Assembly: GCA_002503845.1 (NCBI GenBank)
Contig: DASO01000001.1
Span: forward strand, 1-64,000
Reading direction: 5' to 3'
DNA length: 64,000 nt
Origin: Euryarchaeota archaeon UBA24
GTDB taxonomy: Archaea; Halobacteriota; Halobacteria; Halobacteriales; Hikarchaeaceae
How positions within the stretch are numbered: position 1 is the first letter of the stretch; each line of letters starts with the position of its first letter. Positions 35,101 to 43,691 of this stretch are shown here, piece by piece. The notes under the pieces were generated by a model. It was not told the origin of the DNA, made no database searches, and saw only the letters and a list, made by a program, of their open reading frames with translations. Both the position numbers and the translations under genes were made by a program.

Positions 35101-35690
35101 AGATATTGCAAACTTGTTTCTCTAGCATATAATTCAACTTCCTCTGCATAGCGCTCAATTTCTTCTTCTAACGGTTTGTAACTTGAAATACCTAGTATCG
35201 TCCGGACATAATCTGCAACTAACACTGACAACGCCTGTGCAGTCCCACCTGCAGACCGTATCGGACCTGCATAAAAAACACGAACAAATTCAGTTCCATC
35301 AGAATTGCCACAAAGCTCAACTCTATCTATCCCCTCCAACGGCGCTGCAACTACACCTTCTGTCAATAACGCTACAGCAGTTCTAATAGCCCCTTCGATT
35401 ATCCCTTCATGTGTGTCATAATCCCCAACCTTTCCCTCTGCAAAATCTTTGGCTAACTCTAGTGCTATTTCTTCTCTCCCCATATTTTCTTCGAGTTCTC
35501 TAATCCGCTCTGAGAGGCCATTTATCCCAAGTAAATTTTCTATTCTCCCCGCCATATCTTTCGCAATTGGTATTTCAACCTCAGAACTAGGGTCCTGGCC
35601 TAACTTTCTCGCTGTTTTGGCAACAAGTAAACATTCCTCCACTTGACTCTCTATTTGTTTAAAATACGAGTCATATTCTGGACGCATCAA
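32196..35690 (-). CDS. polC: DNA polymerase D large subunit (DP2)
   Basis: 1164 residues, the normal length without an intein. Key parts: [16 protein letters not shown] start; [20 protein letters not shown] early in the chain; zinc-binding clusters [17 protein letters not shown] and [10 protein letters not shown]...CPKCGSK; the active-site loop [25 protein letters not shown] with catalytic aspartates (about residue 910-945); and a final zinc finger [23 protein letters not shown]. It forms the replicative polymerase PolD with DP1. Starts at codons 1 and 2 (35690, 35687) are equivalent. It is tail-to-tail with the sulfatase-fold gene. Confidence 0.97.
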   Translation of the reverse strand: [1164 protein letters not shown]

Positions 35691-35775
35691 CTATCTATAA
35701 GGTATGGGTATGAGATACAATCTTCGGAGATATTTTCGTAGTAAGGCATATGTGCATTGCCACCAATTGTCTCCT

Positions 35776-35979
35776 ATGTTCAAATCCGAACCTTGTGATG
35801 GATGTTCTCGATCAATATCTGATGCCCTCGCTCGCACTGTTAGATTAATAGTCGACCAAAGAGATGTAGATTCTCAACAACTGTGCCCTGATTGTTTCGC
35901 GTCTTGGATTCGCCGTTATGAATCTGAAATGCAGCTTTCCCATCAAATCGTTAGTACAGATGACATAATTGTTGATTAA
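35776..35979 (+). CDS. Small zinc-binding-type protein (two CxxC)
   Basis: About 67 residues from ATG 35776. The frame is also open from 35704, where the extra 24 residues look unconserved. Two CxxC pairs (PCDGCSRSI and LCPDCFASW) suggest one zinc ion, around a stretch SDALARTVRLIVDQRDVDSQQ. It resembles a short haloarchaeal protein of unknown function found beside PolD. It ends about 20 bases before the convergent ACT-domain gene. A role in DNA or RNA metabolism is plausible but not shown. Confidence 0.65.
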   Translation: MFKSEPCDGCSRSISDALARTVRLIVDQRDVDSQQLCPDCFASWIRRYESEMQLSHQIVSTDDIIVD

Positions 35980-35998
35980 AATTCTATTTTTATTCTAT

Positions 35999-36502
35999 CT
36001 ATTCTATTCCTATTTTTCTAACAAAATCTAGTGATATCAACTCATTGACCAATTCACCTGGCAATTGCTCATCAGTGATTATGTATAATTTTGGTTCATC
36101 TGTAAATTCTGGATCTTCACTTATTGTTTGACGTATTGATATATTTTGTTTGGCTATCAATGATGTAACAGTCGAAACAATGCCAGGATTGGCGGCGTCA
36201 TTGACCTCCACTGTCAACACAAATAGTTTTAACACAGGAGCCAAATCCCGAAGGCTAGGTATGGACGAAATATTTTGAAAAATTGGTTTCAATTCCACAT
36301 CTTGAAGTATGGTATTTGTAGTTGAATCCACCACTCTCCTATCAATTCCCAATTCCCCTGCAATTTGTGTGTGTGGAATTTCAATCGACCCCGATACCAC
36401 CCGCCCCGTATCGTTGACAGAAAACCCCCTAGTTAACAAAAGTCGAATAACTTCTTGCTGACTAGGGCTCCCTTTAAATTTCCGCATAATCACATCAAAC
36501 AT
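35999..36502 (-). CDS. ACT-domain amino-acid-sensing regulator
   Basis: 167 residues. The N-terminal half looks like a helix-turn-helix (PSQQEVIRLLLTRGF ... PHTQIAGELGIDRRVVDSTTNTIL), the C-terminal half like an ACT domain (LFVLTVEVNDAANPGIVSTVTSLIAKQNISIRQTISED ... LYIITDEQLPGELVNELISLDFVRKIGI). Such proteins bind an amino acid and regulate transcription. With hisB and hisA next to it on the same strand, control of amino-acid biosynthesis is a fair guess. The interval to hisB is 40 bases and holds a stop-proximal GC-rich segment, so cotranscription is possible. Confidence 0.75.
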   Translation of the reverse strand: MFDVIMRKFKGSPSQQEVIRLLLTRGFSVNDTGRVVSGSIEIPHTQIAGELGIDRRVVDSTTNTILQDVELKPIFQNISSIPSLRDLAPVLKLFVLTVEVNDAANPGIVSTVTSLIAKQNISIRQTISEDPEFTDEPKLYIITDEQLPGELVNELISLDFVRKIGIE

Positions 36503-36542
36503 TTTACCGTACCTATACCCCCCTGAGCCTTAGCAGTATGGG

Positions 36543-37235
36543 CTAAAGTCCCCCTTTCGTACTTGGTGTCCCTTCCCTCCTCCCCTCTATTCGACTCGCA
36601 TCATCAATGGCCCTACCAACTGCTTTGAATAAAGCTTCAATTTCGTGATGCGCATTTGTGCCCTTTACGGCACAGTGTAATGTGATTCCTGAATTCATAG
36701 CAAAACTTCTAAAAAAATGGGGCGCCATGCCACTTGTGAAATTCCCAATTTGCTCTTCACTAAACATACCCTCAAATGAGAAATATGGTCTCCCACTAAT
36801 ATCAAGAATAGCCGAAGCTATTGACTCATCCATGGGGATATTCCTTTCAGCAAAACGATTTATACCGGCTTTATCCCCCCACGCATCACAAAATGCTTTG
36901 CCTAATACTATCCCAACATCTTCTATAGTGTGGTGGCCATCTACTTCTATGTCCCCTACTGCTTGTACCTTCAAATCAAACAAACCATGTGTGGCAAACG
37001 ATTCTAGTACGTGATCAAAAAAACCTATCCCTGTGTTTATATTTGACTTACCACTGCCATCTATATTCAATTCAAGCTCGATGGCAGTCTCATTAGTCTC
37101 TCTTCTTATCTCTGCTTTTCTAGCTCTGGACCCTCCTTCTTCATCATAAGAACCAACTCTACCTTTACACCACCTTCTATGGGTCCCAATACCCCTCTCT
37201 GAAAAACTTTCATTACAATATTCACACGTTGGCAT
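36543..37235 (-). CDS. hisB: Imidazoleglycerol-phosphate dehydratase with N-terminal zinc finger
   Basis: 230 residues against about 195 for usual HisB. The catalytic domain starts near residue 39 and has the Mn-binding histidine motifs (FFDHVLES, DGHHTIEDVG, AHHEIEALFKAVGRA). It dehydrates imidazole glycerol phosphate to imidazole acetol phosphate in histidine synthesis. Residues 1-25 are a separate C4-x2-C7-x11-H19-x3-C23 finger (CEYCNESF...THRRWC), then a short charged linker. There is no ATG, GTG or TTG in frame between this finger and the catalytic domain, so the fusion is not a mis-called start. A 27-bp duplicated sequence lies upstream. Confidence 0.92.
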   Translation of the reverse strand: MPTCEYCNESFSERGIGTHRRWCKGRVGSYDEEGGSRARKAEIRRETNETAIELELNIDGSGKSNINTGIGFFDHVLESFATHGLFDLKVQAVGDIEVDGHHTIEDVGIVLGKAFCDAWGDKAGINRFAERNIPMDESIASAILDISGRPYFSFEGMFSEEQIGNFTSGMAPHFFRSFAMNSGITLHCAVKGTNAHHEIEALFKAVGRAIDDASRIEGRREGTPSTKGGL

Positions 37236-37275
37236 GTCGCTACACTTAGTTACTATCTTACATAAACATTTCTTT

Positions 37276-37345
37276 TTATGGGGACACTATATGCGGATTA
37301 TATATTTTAAAAAATGTATTATGGGGACACTATATGCGGATTATA
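37276..37345. repeat. 27-bp direct repeat overlapping the hisA stop
   Basis: Identical 27-base copies lie at 37276-37302 and 37319-37345 (both include GGACACTATATGCGGATTA), a period of 43 bases. The second copy covers the hisA stop codon, the first lies closer to the hisB start. Read on the minus strand they hold TATAATCC, so the duplication places an extra TATA-like box upstream of hisB. Confidence 0.85.
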
Positions 37346-38069
37346 GACCCCCGATCCACTCTGTTATCTCTTCAAACGATATTGATCCTTCATATAATGC
37401 ACTCCCAACCACTGCTGCAGATGCCCCCGACCGATAAAATATTTCCAAATCCTTCAAAGAAGCCACTCCCCCACTAGCAACAATCGGTATCTCCACAGAT
37501 CTGGCCATTTCTTCAATCACTTCCCCTCGCACTCCCTCTAACTTTCCTTCAACATCCACATCTGTAAATAAAATGCCAGCTGCACCAACTTCCTCATACA
37601 TTTTAGCCGCTTTTACTGGGTCCAAGTTGGTCCTTTTCTCCCAACCCTCCACCACGATTTCTCTACCCTTCGAGTCTAGACTAACCATGATACATTTCGG
37701 ATGTTTATCACTCAATACTTCCACCAATGTTGGATTTTCTATCGCGGCGGTTCCCAAAATAACTCTCTCTGCTCCCATTTCCAATAATTCCGTTACTCTT
37801 TCTTCCGTTCTAATTCCACCCCCTACTTGTACAGATATGTCAACCTTTTCCAGAATTCTCTCTATCGTTGATTTATTTTTAATTTCCCCTTCAAATGCAC
37901 CATCAATATCTACTATATGTACCGTTTTTGCACCCATTTCTTCCCATTGCAAGGCACACTCTATAGGATCTCCATAATATTTTTCCGTCCCTCTTAGTCC
38001 TCCCACGAGTTGCACAGTCTTCCCATTTTGAATATCTATCGCCGGGATCACTTCAAACAGTGGGTTCAT
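37341..38069 (-). CDS. hisA: ProFAR isomerase HisA
   Basis: 242 residues, a complete (beta/alpha)8 barrel. Both phosphate-binding loops are visible (VQVGGGIRTEERV; VASGGVASLKDLE), the first catalytic aspartate is in IPAIDIQNGKTVQLVGG, and the second is in LFTDVDVEGKLEG. It converts ProFAR to PRFAR in histidine synthesis. It precedes hisB by about 105 bases on the same strand, with the duplicated repeat between them. hisF and hisH are not in this window. Confidence 0.95.
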   Translation of the reverse strand: MNPLFEVIPAIDIQNGKTVQLVGGLRGTEKYYGDPIECALQWEEMGAKTVHIVDIDGAFEGEIKNKSTIERILEKVDISVQVGGGIRTEERVTELLEMGAERVILGTAAIENPTLVEVLSDKHPKCIMVSLDSKGREIVVEGWEKRTNLDPVKAAKMYEEVGAAGILFTDVDVEGKLEGVRGEVIEEMARSVEIPIVASGGVASLKDLEIFYRSGASAAVVGSALYEGSISFEEITEWIGGL

Positions 38070-38168
38070 GCGTTTCGGTTCGTCTTACTCTACGTAAAGT
38101 CACCGTTTTATATCTCACCAAAATCAGAACAGCAAGATCTAACAATACCCGCGTAAAATAACTACTCG

Positions 38169-38558
38169 ATGCCAATAGTCGAATATCTAAATTATGATGC
38201 AATAATGGACAATGAATGGGACTTGGACGACGACGATCTATTCGAAAAAGCCGCCAATGCTGGACTCTCCGTTGAAGACCATGGTTCTCTCGACGTTAAC
38301 GAAGGAGAATATATACTTGAAGCTGCAGAAGTTGAAGGATTTGATTGGCCATTTTCTTGCCGAGCAGGCGCTTGTGCCAATTGCGCTGCTATATTAAAAT
38401 CTGGTGAGATTAATATGGACATGCAACAAATTCTTTCGGACGACGAAGTAGAAGAACTCAACGTTCGTCTCACATGCATTGGGTCTCCCGAATCCGAAGA
38501 AATAAAGATAGTTTTCAACGCTAAACATTTGGATTATCTCCAAAACCGAGTAATTTAA
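38169..38558 (+). CDS. Halo-type 2Fe-2S ferredoxin
   Basis: 129 residues. The 2Fe-2S cluster loop is [12 protein letters not shown], with the fourth cysteine in RLTCIGSP. The N-terminal ~45 residues ([24 protein letters not shown]) form the acidic insertion known from Halobacterium and Haloarcula ferredoxins, where it is a halophilic adaptation. The ending [10 protein letters not shown] also matches these. It serves as electron carrier for 2-oxoacid:ferredoxin oxidoreductases in the cytoplasm. The upstream segment contains GTTTTATATCTC at about 38105, a possible promoter. Confidence 0.96.
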   Translation: MPIVEYLNYDAIMDNEWDLDDDDLFEKAANAGLSVEDHGSLDVNEGEYILEAAEVEGFDWPFSCRAGACANCAAILKSGEINMDMQQILSDDEVEELNVRLTCIGSPESEEIKIVFNAKHLDYLQNRVI

Positions 38559-38640
38559 TTTTACTCCCGAACTTCAAAAGCCATTTTCTTGCTATTATTT
38601 AAGGGAAATATCTTTCTACACACTGCGCGTCCAATTATTT

Positions 38641-39012
38641 GTGTCTAACTCTTTCGAAATATCATTTGGAGCTGATGGTCTAGTCCCTGTTATCGCCCAA
38701 AACATAGAAACAAACGAAGTTCTCATGCTCGCTTATGCCGATTCAGCCGCACTATCTTTAACCCGTGAAACTGGATTGGCACATTATTTTTCACGCAGTC
38801 GGAATAAAATTTGGAAAAAAGGTGAAACTAGTGGGAATATTCAACATGTCGATGAAATACGTGTGGATTGTGATGGAGATGCAGTTTTGTATATCGTTTC
38901 ACAAACCAACAATGCATGCCATACTGGTGAAATGTCTTGTTTCCATAACCAAATCGAAGATGTCACTTCTGACAATTCTTCCACTTCAAAATTCTCTATA
39001 AAACCTATTTAA
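38641..39012 (+). CDS. hisI: Phosphoribosyl-AMP cyclohydrolase
   Basis: 123 residues starting with GTG at 38641. The metal site motifs are present: [27 protein letters not shown] holds the Mg-binding aspartates and zinc cysteines, and [15 protein letters not shown] the substrate loop. It opens the purine ring of PR-AMP in the third step of histidine synthesis. The domain for PR-ATP hydrolysis (HisE) is not fused. The stop overlaps the start of the next gene by one base (TAATG), so the two are cotranscribed. Confidence 0.93.
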   Translation: MSNSFEISFGADGLVPVIAQNIETNEVLMLAYADSAALSLTRETGLAHYFSRSRNKIWKKGETSGNIQHVDEIRVDCDGDAVLYIVSQTNNACHTGEMSCFHNQIEDVTSDNSSTSKFSIKPI

Positions 39013-39491
39013 TGTCTATGTTGAGCCTTTCTAACATTAAACAACAATTTACCCTTCCCCTCCTCCCGATAAATCTGACCATACTCGCTTCTGGACTACA
39101 TTTCTATTGGGGCGCCCCCCGAGTTTTATTATATTATCAATCTGGTGTTTTCTCAGATTGGAGGCCCTATGCTCTTGCTCTCTCTGCAGTTACAATTTGG
39201 GCAGTTCTATTCATCTTCCGTACTAATGCTTTTTCGAATCGGATTTCTTTTTTCTGCCTCAGCATGATGTCTATTCATATTGTAGGATACTGTATGTGGC
39301 ATCTTCTTGGACATCCTATATTTGACCCTATTACTGGAAGTTTATTATTTCATTCTCATCCAAATACCACATTTCTAACCATTATCGAACATCTCAGACA
39401 CGATCAATTCGCTCTCACGGCTATTATCTTTGAATTAAGCTCTGTGATATTATTCCTATATCTAATTTTCAAATCAACTCTTTCAAAATAA
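39012..39491 (+). CDS. Small multi-pass membrane protein of unknown function
   Basis: 159 residues with four clear hydrophobic segments (about 18-33, 55-70, 80-100 and 135-155). Charged residues are few; histidines (LHFYWG, WHLLGHP, HSHP, EHLRHDQ) are more frequent than usual and could bind metal or heme. I do not recognise the family. The gene overlaps hisI by one base, so translation is probably coupled; a link to histidine synthesis is not implied by the sequence. Confidence 0.7.
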   Translation: MSMLSLSNIKQQFTLPLLPINLTILASGLHFYWGAPRVLLYYQSGVFSDWRPYALALSAVTIWAVLFIFRTNAFSNRISFFCLSMMSIHIVGYCMWHLLGHPIFDPITGSLLFHSHPNTTFLTIIEHLRHDQFALTAIIFELSSVILFLYLIFKSTLSK

Positions 39492-39517
39492 TAATTTATT
39501 GAAACTTATGTTCACGC

Positions 39518-39530
39518 GTTTTTAAATATC
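39518..39530 (+). promoter_or_regulatory. TATA box of prs
   Basis: TTTTTAAATATC sits with its centre about 25-28 bases before the prs ATG at 39550, the spacing of a leaderless archaeal transcript. Confidence 0.5.
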
Positions 39531-39549
39531 CACGAAAAAAAGTAGTTAT

Positions 39550-40395
39550 ATGATCATTAGTGGTTCTGCATCTATCTCTCTTGCATCCTCTTTGTCTTCT
39601 CATTCCAAAATACCTCTTGGAAAAACCACCCATCAAAATTTCCCCGATGGAGAATTCATGGTACAGACAAATTTCAAAGGTGACCATGGAATTATAATTG
39701 CAGCAACACGTTCTGCTTCAGACCATTTGGAACTTCTACAACTTCAAGATGCAATTCGAGAAGCTGGAGCAACAAAAATAACCACAATTTTGCCGTACAT
39801 GGGGTATGCCCGACAAGACACGGTTTTCGAACCAGGGCAGCCATTATCAGCACGTGCAATGGCACGATCGATAGGAACTGGAACCGACCGAGTCATCATA
39901 GTAAATCCTCACAAAAACACAGTGTGTGATTATTTTGGTGTACCTGCAATCGCCCTTGATGCTTCCCCAGTTTTGGCACAAACTCTACCAACCAATTTAG
40001 AAAATCCTCTTTTCCTCGCTCCCGATGCCGGGGCAATTTCACTAGCAAAATCTGTTCGAGATGCTTATGGAACGGGCGATACTGATTATTTCGAAAAAGA
40101 TCGTATATCTAGTACTGAGGTCCAGATATCTCCTAGCACCGTGGATGTGGCTGGAAGAGATGTAATCTGCGTAGATGATATCATCTCCACCGGAACAACC
40201 ACTAGTAAATCTGCCCGAATTTTACACGACCGTGGAGCAAAAACCATATTTGTCACCTGCATTCATGCACTCTTGGTCGAAGATGCACGAAAAATGTTAT
40301 CTGATTCTGGGGTCGGTGCTATCTATACCACTGATACTATTGTAACCCCCGAAACCAAAGTTTCAATCGCCCCTTTGCTTGCTAAACTATTGTAG
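39550..40395 (+). CDS. prs: Ribose-phosphate pyrophosphokinase
   Basis: 281 residues, the archaeal length. Motifs: FPDGEFMVQTNF; PYMGYARQDTVFEPGQPLSARAMARSI (ATP/catalytic loop); NPHKNTVCDYFGVPA; and the PRPP-binding signature CVDDIISTGTTTSKSARIL. It makes PRPP, needed by HisG (61653) and by purine and pyrimidine synthesis. The C-terminus overlaps the convergent ileS gene by 14 bases. The tight TATA-to-ATG distance suggests leaderless mRNA. Confidence 0.95.
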   Translation: MIISGSASISLASSLSSHSKIPLGKTTHQNFPDGEFMVQTNFKGDHGIIIAATRSASDHLELLQLQDAIREAGATKITTILPYMGYARQDTVFEPGQPLSARAMARSIGTGTDRVIIVNPHKNTVCDYFGVPAIALDASPVLAQTLPTNLENPLFLAPDAGAISLAKSVRDAYGTGDTDYFEKDRISSTEVQISPSTVDVAGRDVICVDDIISTGTTTSKSARILHDRGAKTIFVTCIHALLVEDARKMLSDSGVGAIYTTDTIVTPETKVSIAPLLAKLL

Positions 40396-43300
40396 CTAAT
40401 TTTATCTCTATGGGGATTCCTTCAACGATCCACTCTTTCATTCCTTCTTCTTTCTTATTTGTTATTTCAGTCGCTCTGACTTCTTGTTTTATTAATTCTT
40501 CATGCAACATTATTAATCTTAAAACCCTTTCATCTAAAACTGAAACCACAACTGAAATTTCTTGATCGACCACCAATCCTTGTTCTTTCCTCATCTCTTG
40601 TATCCGCCTAATTACCTCCCTGGTGTATCCTTCTGACTCTATCTCTTCAGTCAGAGTTGTATCTATGTAAATGACTCCAAACTCACACGTGGATTTGGAA
40701 ACATTTTCAGGAAATATCTCTTCAAACTCAACCATTTCCTTGGCAATTGAAATTTCTTTGTTCAAATTCTTGCTCAACAATTTAGATAATTCTTCTATGT
40801 CTGGAGATTCTAACTCAATTTCATTTAGAACATCGATTATTTCTGCCGTTGATTTCCCATAAGTTGGACCAATAATATCCATACGTCCCCTTACCGAATA
40901 TTTTACATCAAAATCCTGCTCCCCTGGTCTTATCAACTTAATTTCTTGCGCATTGACCCTCTCTGACAATAATACTTTATATTTTTCCACAATTTTGCCA
41001 ATTTTATCATTTTTTGCTCCTATCTCAACTCCACAAACTGGCCAACGTAGCTTTCTACCTGAAATTTGGCGTGCATGGGCTATCGATTCTTCTAGGACTC
41101 TTACCATTTCAATTTCATCTTCTAATTTTTTATCTTGAAGTTGCAAATCGACAACTGGAAAATCACACATATGCACTGTTAGATTTTCACTTTTTTTCGT
41201 TAGATTTTGATAGATATCCTCTGCTATGAACGGCGCAAACGGCGCAAGTAATATTATGGCTTCTAACAACACGTGGTGAAGTGTTACATATGCAGCAGTC
41301 TTGCTATCTGTATCTGTATCTGTCCACATCCTTTCCCGAACGATTTTAATATAATATCTGGATATATCTTCTACGATAAGGTTCAGTATTGCATCTACAG
41401 ATTGATCTTGTCTGTATGATTCCCACCCCACCTTTGCGATTTGTTTCACCGTCTGCAAACGAGAAAGAATCCATTTGTCTATAGTTTCCAAAGCTACTTC
41501 TTCCAAAGTGAAATCCAGCGGATCAAATCTATCAATTTCCATATATGGAATTGGAAACCGAAATACATTCCATAAAATGTTCAACCTACGATTCATCTCT
41601 TCTATTTCTTCCCACGAAAATCGCATATCTTCTCCCTGTGGATTCACTGATAATAAAAACAGACGCATTGGGTCTGCTCCATACTTTTCTATAGCTTCTC
41701 TTGGGGAAACGATATTGCCTAGTGATTTGGACATTTTTCTCCCATCCTCCGCCAAAGCCCAACCATGCATGAGTACATTTTCATAAGGCGATTTTCCCAT
41801 CGAAGCACTAGACATACCTAGCTGAGACCAGAACCACCCTCTAGTTTGATCATGTGCTTCCATAATTAGATTCGCTGGCCAAACAGTTTCAAATTCTTCT
41901 TTTTTTGATGGATACCCCACCGTTGCCCATGTTGCAACCGATGAATCAATCCACACGTCGAATACATCTGGAATTCTTGTATATTTTTTACCATTTTTAG
42001 TAATAGTAAGCTTGTCTACAGTTGGTTTGTGCAAATCTACACTGTTTGGATCAATTTTTTGATCCACTAACTTAGCTAGCTCTCCCCTTGTACCCACCAC
42101 AATCATATCTTTAGATTCTTCTTCCAAACTAGCCCCTTCTGGAGTCCAAATCGGAATGGGTATCCCCCAATATCTTTGACGTGATACATTCCAGTCAGGT
42201 GCCTCTTTGACGAACTCATAAAATCGATTGTCCCTGGCCCATTCTGGATACCAACTTGACTTGGTTATATTTTCAATAAGTTCTTCTTTTATTTCTGTTA
42301 TTTTGATGAACCATTGATCCGTAACAATCTGAATTATGTTAGTATTACAACGCCAACACTTACCATAATCATGAGTGTATTTCTCTTCTGCAAGTAACAA
42401 TCCTGAATTCTTCAAGTCCTCAATAATTTCTTCGTTTGTATCTTTAACAAATTTTCCCTCATATTTTCCTGCATCTATCGTATATATCCCATCCGTACCA
42501 ACTGGACAAAACAATTCCAAACCTCTCTCTTTCCCCGCACGAAAATCATCCTCCCCGTGACCTGGGGCAGAGTGAACCAAACCCGTTCTGTCTACCTCCA
42601 CAAAATCCGCCGAGTAAACCCTCAGTGATCTATCTCCCTTTACATGATTGGGAACTTCCTGGCGCAGCGGGTGTTTATACTTCCATTCTATCATATCTTC
42701 CCCCTTCAATTCTTGCTCTATCTCCCAACTATCATATTTGCCCTTCCCAACTACGGCATCCACGAGCGATTTTTCTATCCAAAGTTTTTCTTCCACACCC
42801 TCTTTCACAGCCACAACCTTTTGATATGTAAACTCTTCATTTACAGCTACAAACGTGTTTGCTGGAAGGGTCCATGGGGTGGTGGTCCAAATAACTAGAA
42901 ACTCTTCTTTGTCTTCTAATTCAAATTTAACATAAATAGAAGGATCTTCCACTTGGTGATACTCAATTTCATTTTTTGCAATAGAAGTTTCACATCTTGG
43001 ACATTGACTTATAGATCTTTTTCCTCGCTCAACCAGTCCTCTTTTATGCGCTTGAGAAAATCCCCACCATGCAGCTTCCATGTACTCTGAGGTAACTGTT
43101 TTATATGCATTTTCCCAATCCATCCACACACCAAATGAAATAAAATCATTTTGCAATCCCTCCCGTTGGAAATCTGCAAATTCTTTACATTCCTCAATAA
43201 ATTTTTCAATACCAAATGCTTCTATATCTTTTTTATTTTTAAATCCTAGTTTTTCCTCTACTTTCGTCTCAATGGGGAGTCCGTGCATGTCAAAACCCGG

Positions 43301-43552
43301 ACGATCATATACTTGATATCCCTTCATGCGATTGTATCGAAGATATCCATCTTTCAATGTTTTATTCCAAGCTGTGCCCATATGGGCAGCCCCCGATGTG
43401 TATGGGGGCCCATCTACAAAGAAAAATGGTTTCCCTTTCGCACGATGTTCTTTCGTTTTGACGTACGCATCACTTTGCTTCCAATACTCTTTCACACGTT
43501 CCTCTAATACTTGGGCTTCATATCTCCCACCAACTTGTACATCTTTTTCCAT
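40382..43552 (-). CDS. ileS: Isoleucyl-tRNA synthetase
   Basis: 1056 residues of the archaeal/eukaryotic class. The HIGH-like motif is HMGT in PPYTSGAAHMGTAWN (about 50-64) and KMSKS is at about 606-610 (EDGRKMSKSLGN). CP1 editing-domain segments include WTTTPWTLPANTFVAV. A zinc pair CWRC (HDYGKCWRCNTNI) is near 400, and CPRC appears in QCPRCETS. It charges tRNA-Ile. A single start at 43552 fits the family opening. It is convergent with prs and divergent from the HIT gene. Confidence 0.96.
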   Translation of the reverse strand: MEKDVQVGGRYEAQVLEERVKEYWKQSDAYVKTKEHRAKGKPFFFVDGPPYTSGAAHMGTAWNKTLKDGYLRYNRMKGYQVYDRPGFDMHGLPIETKVEEKLGFKNKKDIEAFGIEKFIEECKEFADFQREGLQNDFISFGVWMDWENAYKTVTSEYMEAAWWGFSQAHKRGLVERGKRSISQCPRCETSIAKNEIEYHQVEDPSIYVKFELEDKEEFLVIWTTTPWTLPANTFVAVNEEFTYQKVVAVKEGVEEKLWIEKSLVDAVVGKGKYDSWEIEQELKGEDMIEWKYKHPLRQEVPNHVKGDRSLRVYSADFVEVDRTGLVHSAPGHGEDDFRAGKERGLELFCPVGTDGIYTIDAGKYEGKFVKDTNEEIIEDLKNSGLLLAEEKYTHDYGKCWRCNTNIIQIVTDQWFIKITEIKEELIENITKSSWYPEWARDNRFYEFVKEAPDWNVSRQRYWGIPIPIWTPEGASLEEESKDMIVVGTRGELAKLVDQKIDPNSVDLHKPTVDKLTITKNGKKYTRIPDVFDVWIDSSVATWATVGYPSKKEEFETVWPANLIMEAHDQTRGWFWSQLGMSSASMGKSPYENVLMHGWALAEDGRKMSKSLGNIVSPREAIEKYGADPMRLFLLSVNPQGEDMRFSWEEIEEMNRRLNILWNVFRFPIPYMEIDRFDPLDFTLEEVALETIDKWILSRLQTVKQIAKVGWESYRQDQSVDAILNLIVEDISRYYIKIVRERMWTDTDTDSKTAAYVTLHHVLLEAIILLAPFAPFIAEDIYQNLTKKSENLTVHMCDFPVVDLQLQDKKLEDEIEMVRVLEESIAHARQISGRKLRWPVCGVEIGAKNDKIGKIVEKYKVLLSERVNAQEIKLIRPGEQDFDVKYSVRGRMDIIGPTYGKSTAEIIDVLNEIELESPDIEELSKLLSKNLNKEISIAKEMVEFEEIFPENVSKSTCEFGVIYIDTTLTEEIESEGYTREVIRRIQEMRKEQGLVVDQEISVVVSVLDERVLRLIMLHEELIKQEVRATEITNKKEEGMKEWIVEGIPIEIKLATIV

Positions 43553-43691
43553 AGTTAGTTCCTCTCCCCCTGTAACTAAAGATTAATTGTTTGTGTTATC
43601 TTCTCCCCCCTGATCTAATTTAGATTCGTGATTTTACATATCCCAACCCAATTAGCGAGTATTTTTTCATGTGATAGGACTAACCAATCTT

